Positions 62,574 to 64,000 of a DNA stretch of 64,000 nt are shown in pieces. Each line of letters starts with the position of its first letter. Position 1 is the first letter of the stretch. The notes under the pieces are model-generated. The model searched no databases. It was not told the DNA's origin and worked only from the letters and a program-made list of their open reading frames with translations. Both the position numbers and the translations under genes were made by a program. The stretch is from an uncultured Shewanella sp. GTDB taxonomy: Bacteria > Pseudomonadota > Gammaproteobacteria > Enterobacterales > Shewanellaceae. The stretch covers positions 496,001 through 560,000 of the forward strand of contig NZ_CANMUW010000001.1 of NCBI RefSeq assembly GCF_947501225.1, written 5' to 3'.

Positions 62574-63707
62574 TATCTGACCTAAATAGAGTTGCAGTAA
62601 CCCGTCGAGCTGTTGAATATTGACGCCGGTGAGCCGCTGAATTTTATCGAGCCGATACCTTAGTGTGTTTCTATGGATAAACAGGGTATCGGCACACATC
62701 TTCAGATCGCCGAAGTGAGTAAGGTAAGCGGCTAATGTTTTTTCGAGCTGACCACTCTTATCATTATCAATTAAAGCTTGATAGGCTGTGGTCAGCTCCA
62801 CTCCCCGCCAATCTCCTTTGAGCGTAGACAGGAGTACGCGGAGGGAGTAATCTTCAAAGAGATACTTTTTTTTCCCCGGATGCAGCTGTCTGCCTAACGC
62901 TAAGGTTTCTTTAGCCGTTTGATAGGAGCGGCTGATATCTGCAGGCTTAAGGAAGAACTGTCCGAGTGATATGTTCAGCCTGGCGGCCATCTCGTCGGGC
63001 AAGCGCGACAGTAGCTGGTCGATCCGTTCACTTTCCAGATCCGGGTTCCACTGTTTACCATCGAGATATGCGGGTTTCAAGATAACCAGCTCAGTCATCG
63101 ATGTCATGGCCACTAAGTTTCCACGTGACGGATTTTCAAGTAGATTCAGCACCATTTTAAGTACTGAATTGGCAGAGGTCTGCTGTTCATCTCCCTGTAC
63201 CCGAATCACTGCGGCCACGCGCGGTTCGCTCAGATCGATTCCCAGTTGAGCGGCCCACTTTAGCAGGTGGTCATTGAACTCATTGTCAGGTTTAATCAGT
63301 TGAAGAATAAACTCCTCCTTTTGACGATATTGCCATTGAGCGAGCTCCAGTGAACTGGCTTGTTCGACAATGAGTTCGGCGGTCATCTTAAGGAGCTCAC
63401 CATAGCTGCGAAGGTGTTCAGGCTCCCCTGTGATGCCGATAACACCTATGATCTCCCCTTTGTAATGTAGGGGAAGGTTAATACCCGCTTTGACGCCGTG
63501 TAGATCCGATGCGGTAGCCGAGGTGATCTCAACGGTTCGATTCTGGCTGATGGCGAGTAGGGCACCTTCATGAGTCGCGCCGATTCGGTGGGGATCGCCC
63601 GATCCCAGAATAATGCCATGGTGGCTCATGACATTGATGTTATGGGCGATGATTATCATAGTACGGTCGACTATCTGTTGTGCCAAACGCGAGTCTAGAA
63701 AGTACAA
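62562..63707 (-). CDS. CdaR/PucR-type transcriptional regulator
   Basis: About 381 residues. The N-terminal sensor domain (ILGSGDPHRIGATHEGALLAISQNR, GVKAGINLPLHYKGEIIGVIGITGEPEHLRSYGELLKMT) is that of CdaR, the E. coli activator of sugar-diacid (glucarate, galactarate) use. The C-terminal PucR-type HTH is DLKMCADTLFIHRNTLRYRLDKIQRLTG. The start is uncertain: the frame opens at TTG 63722, but TTG 63707 has GAGAG about 8 nt upstream and aligns better with CdaR. No sugar-diacid genes lie inside the window; they may follow beyond the right edge. Confidence 0.85.
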   Translation of the reverse strand: MYFLDSRLAQQIVDRTMIIIAHNINVMSHHGIILGSGDPHRIGATHEGALLAISQNRTVEITSATASDLHGVKAGINLPLHYKGEIIGVIGITGEPEHLRSYGELLKMTAELIVEQASSLELAQWQYRQKEEFILQLIKPDNEFNDHLLKWAAQLGIDLSEPRVAAVIRVQGDEQQTSANSVLKMVLNLLENPSRGNLVAMTSMTELVILKPAYLDGKQWNPDLESERIDQLLSRLPDEMAARLNISLGQFFLKPADISRSYQTAKETLALGRQLHPGKKKYLFEDYSLRVLLSTLKGDWRGVELTTAYQALIDNDKSGQLEKTLAAYLTHFGDLKMCADTLFIHRNTLRYRLDKIQRLTGVNIQQLDGLLQLYLGQILLR

Positions 63708-63748
63708 GGTGGGATCTCTCAAAATTTTTTGTCAGCTTAAGGTATTTC

Positions 63749-63764
63749 TATACCAATTAGTATA
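63749..63764. promoter_or_regulatory. palindrome next to the cdaR-type gene
   Basis: TATAC (63749-63753) and GTATA (63760-63764) flank CAATTA, in the promoter region shared with the small downstream ORF. A possible operator, short enough to be chance. Confidence 0.3.
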
Positions 63765-63769
63765 AGAAA

Positions 63770-63952
63770 GTGATCTACTCAGAGTTATTTTGGCAAACTA
63801 ATTCAAGGCGAATGGATGAGGGAATGGTGCTCCCTTTTGAAGTCATTCAACGCAGAAGCAGGCAGCCAGAAACACTCGCTGAGCGATCATATCTTTTTAC
63901 TGATTGGTATTATATTGAGGGCCAACCTATCAGCCCATTTTTGTGGGAGTAA
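63770..63952 (+). CDS. possible small protein
   Basis: A frame of 60 codons starting with GTG (internal ATG at 63812) and ending in ...DWYYIEGQPISPFLWE. I do not recognise it, and the ribosome site (AAGAAAG) is weak. Divergent from the cdaR-type gene. A hairpin at 63964-63992 (GAAGCAG/CTGCTTC) follows 11 bp after the stop, which slightly supports transcription. Confidence 0.35.
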   Translation: MIYSELFWQTNSRRMDEGMVLPFEVIQRRSRQPETLAERSYLFTDWYYIEGQPISPFLWE

Positions 63953-63963
63953 GCCGACTCGAT

Positions 63964-63992
63964 GAAGCAGTCCAATCTGAATCGGCTGCTTC
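63964..63992 (+). terminator. hairpin after the terminal small ORF
   Basis: GAAGCAG (63964-63970) and CTGCTTC (63986-63992) pair, and the enclosed CC/GG extend the stem past a bulge. Only eight bases remain in the window, so a T run cannot be judged. Confidence 0.45.
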
Positions 63993-64000
63993 ACAGTAAT

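Noticed and set aside
1..64000. CRISPR arrays, tRNA/rRNA genes, prophage, IS elements
   Set aside because: I saw no spaced repeats of 25-40 bp, no tRNA cloverleaf, no transposase or integrase frame.

Overview
The window is chromosomal DNA from a gammaproteobacterium, very probably a marine Shewanella. The evidence is the gene order metA / thiolase / mmsA / acdH / echA / hibch / mmsB / SDR, the oleABCD olefin cluster, the enlarged pstC-pstA permeases, the OmpW gene, and the overall protein resemblance. I see no rRNA, tRNA, CRISPR array, prophage or insertion sequence. The genus assignment comes from recall and pattern, not from a database search.

Layout. 0-5 kb: the end of tesB, two YbaY-type lipoproteins, a nucleotidyltransferase-like protein, ompW behind FNR-type boxes, an SDR and metA. 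5-13.5 kb: a valine/isoleucine catabolic run that takes isobutyryl-CoA to propionyl-CoA (acdH, echA, hibch, mmsB, mmsA), with a thiolase and an SDR suited to the isoleucine branch. 13.5-15 kb: a small ABM-like protein and an almost gene-free 0.9 kb stretch. 15-22 kb: a lipoprotein S9 peptidase, a divergent cueR/copA copper-efflux pair and ybiT. 22-30 kb: nucleoside transporter with a long structured leader, M17 aminopeptidase, LETM1-like protein, POT-like transporter, RNase HI, DUF1415 and LysE. 30-39 kb: two exported proteins, a TonB receptor behind a Fur box, a solute-binding protein, a chemoreceptor, DUF2797 and gcvR. 39-45 kb: pstC-pstA-pstB-phoU behind a Pho box. 45-51 kb: BCCT transporter, HNH nuclease YajD, DUF1289, a coiled-coil lipoprotein and a methyltransferase. 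51.5-56.5 kb: oleA, oleB, oleC and oleD, which convert two acyl-CoAs to a long-chain olefin. 56.6-64 kb: GFA, NTF2-like, aldehyde dehydrogenase, RluA-type synthase, an SMR pump, phosphohexomutase and a CdaR-type regulator.

Most of the coding content is ordinary core metabolism. The signals that gene calling does not explain are: short tandem repeats that all have a 7-bp period although their sequences differ; a ~255-nt leader with four mutually complementary segments before the nucleoside transporter; several perfect palindromes without an assigned regulator (before the phosphohexomutase, the BCCT transporter, the POT-like transporter and the branched-chain operon); perfect hairpins between ole genes; a gene-poor island with a 13-bp perfect inverted repeat; and a 44-codon ORF with a full Shine-Dalgarno whose start overlaps a divergent start codon.
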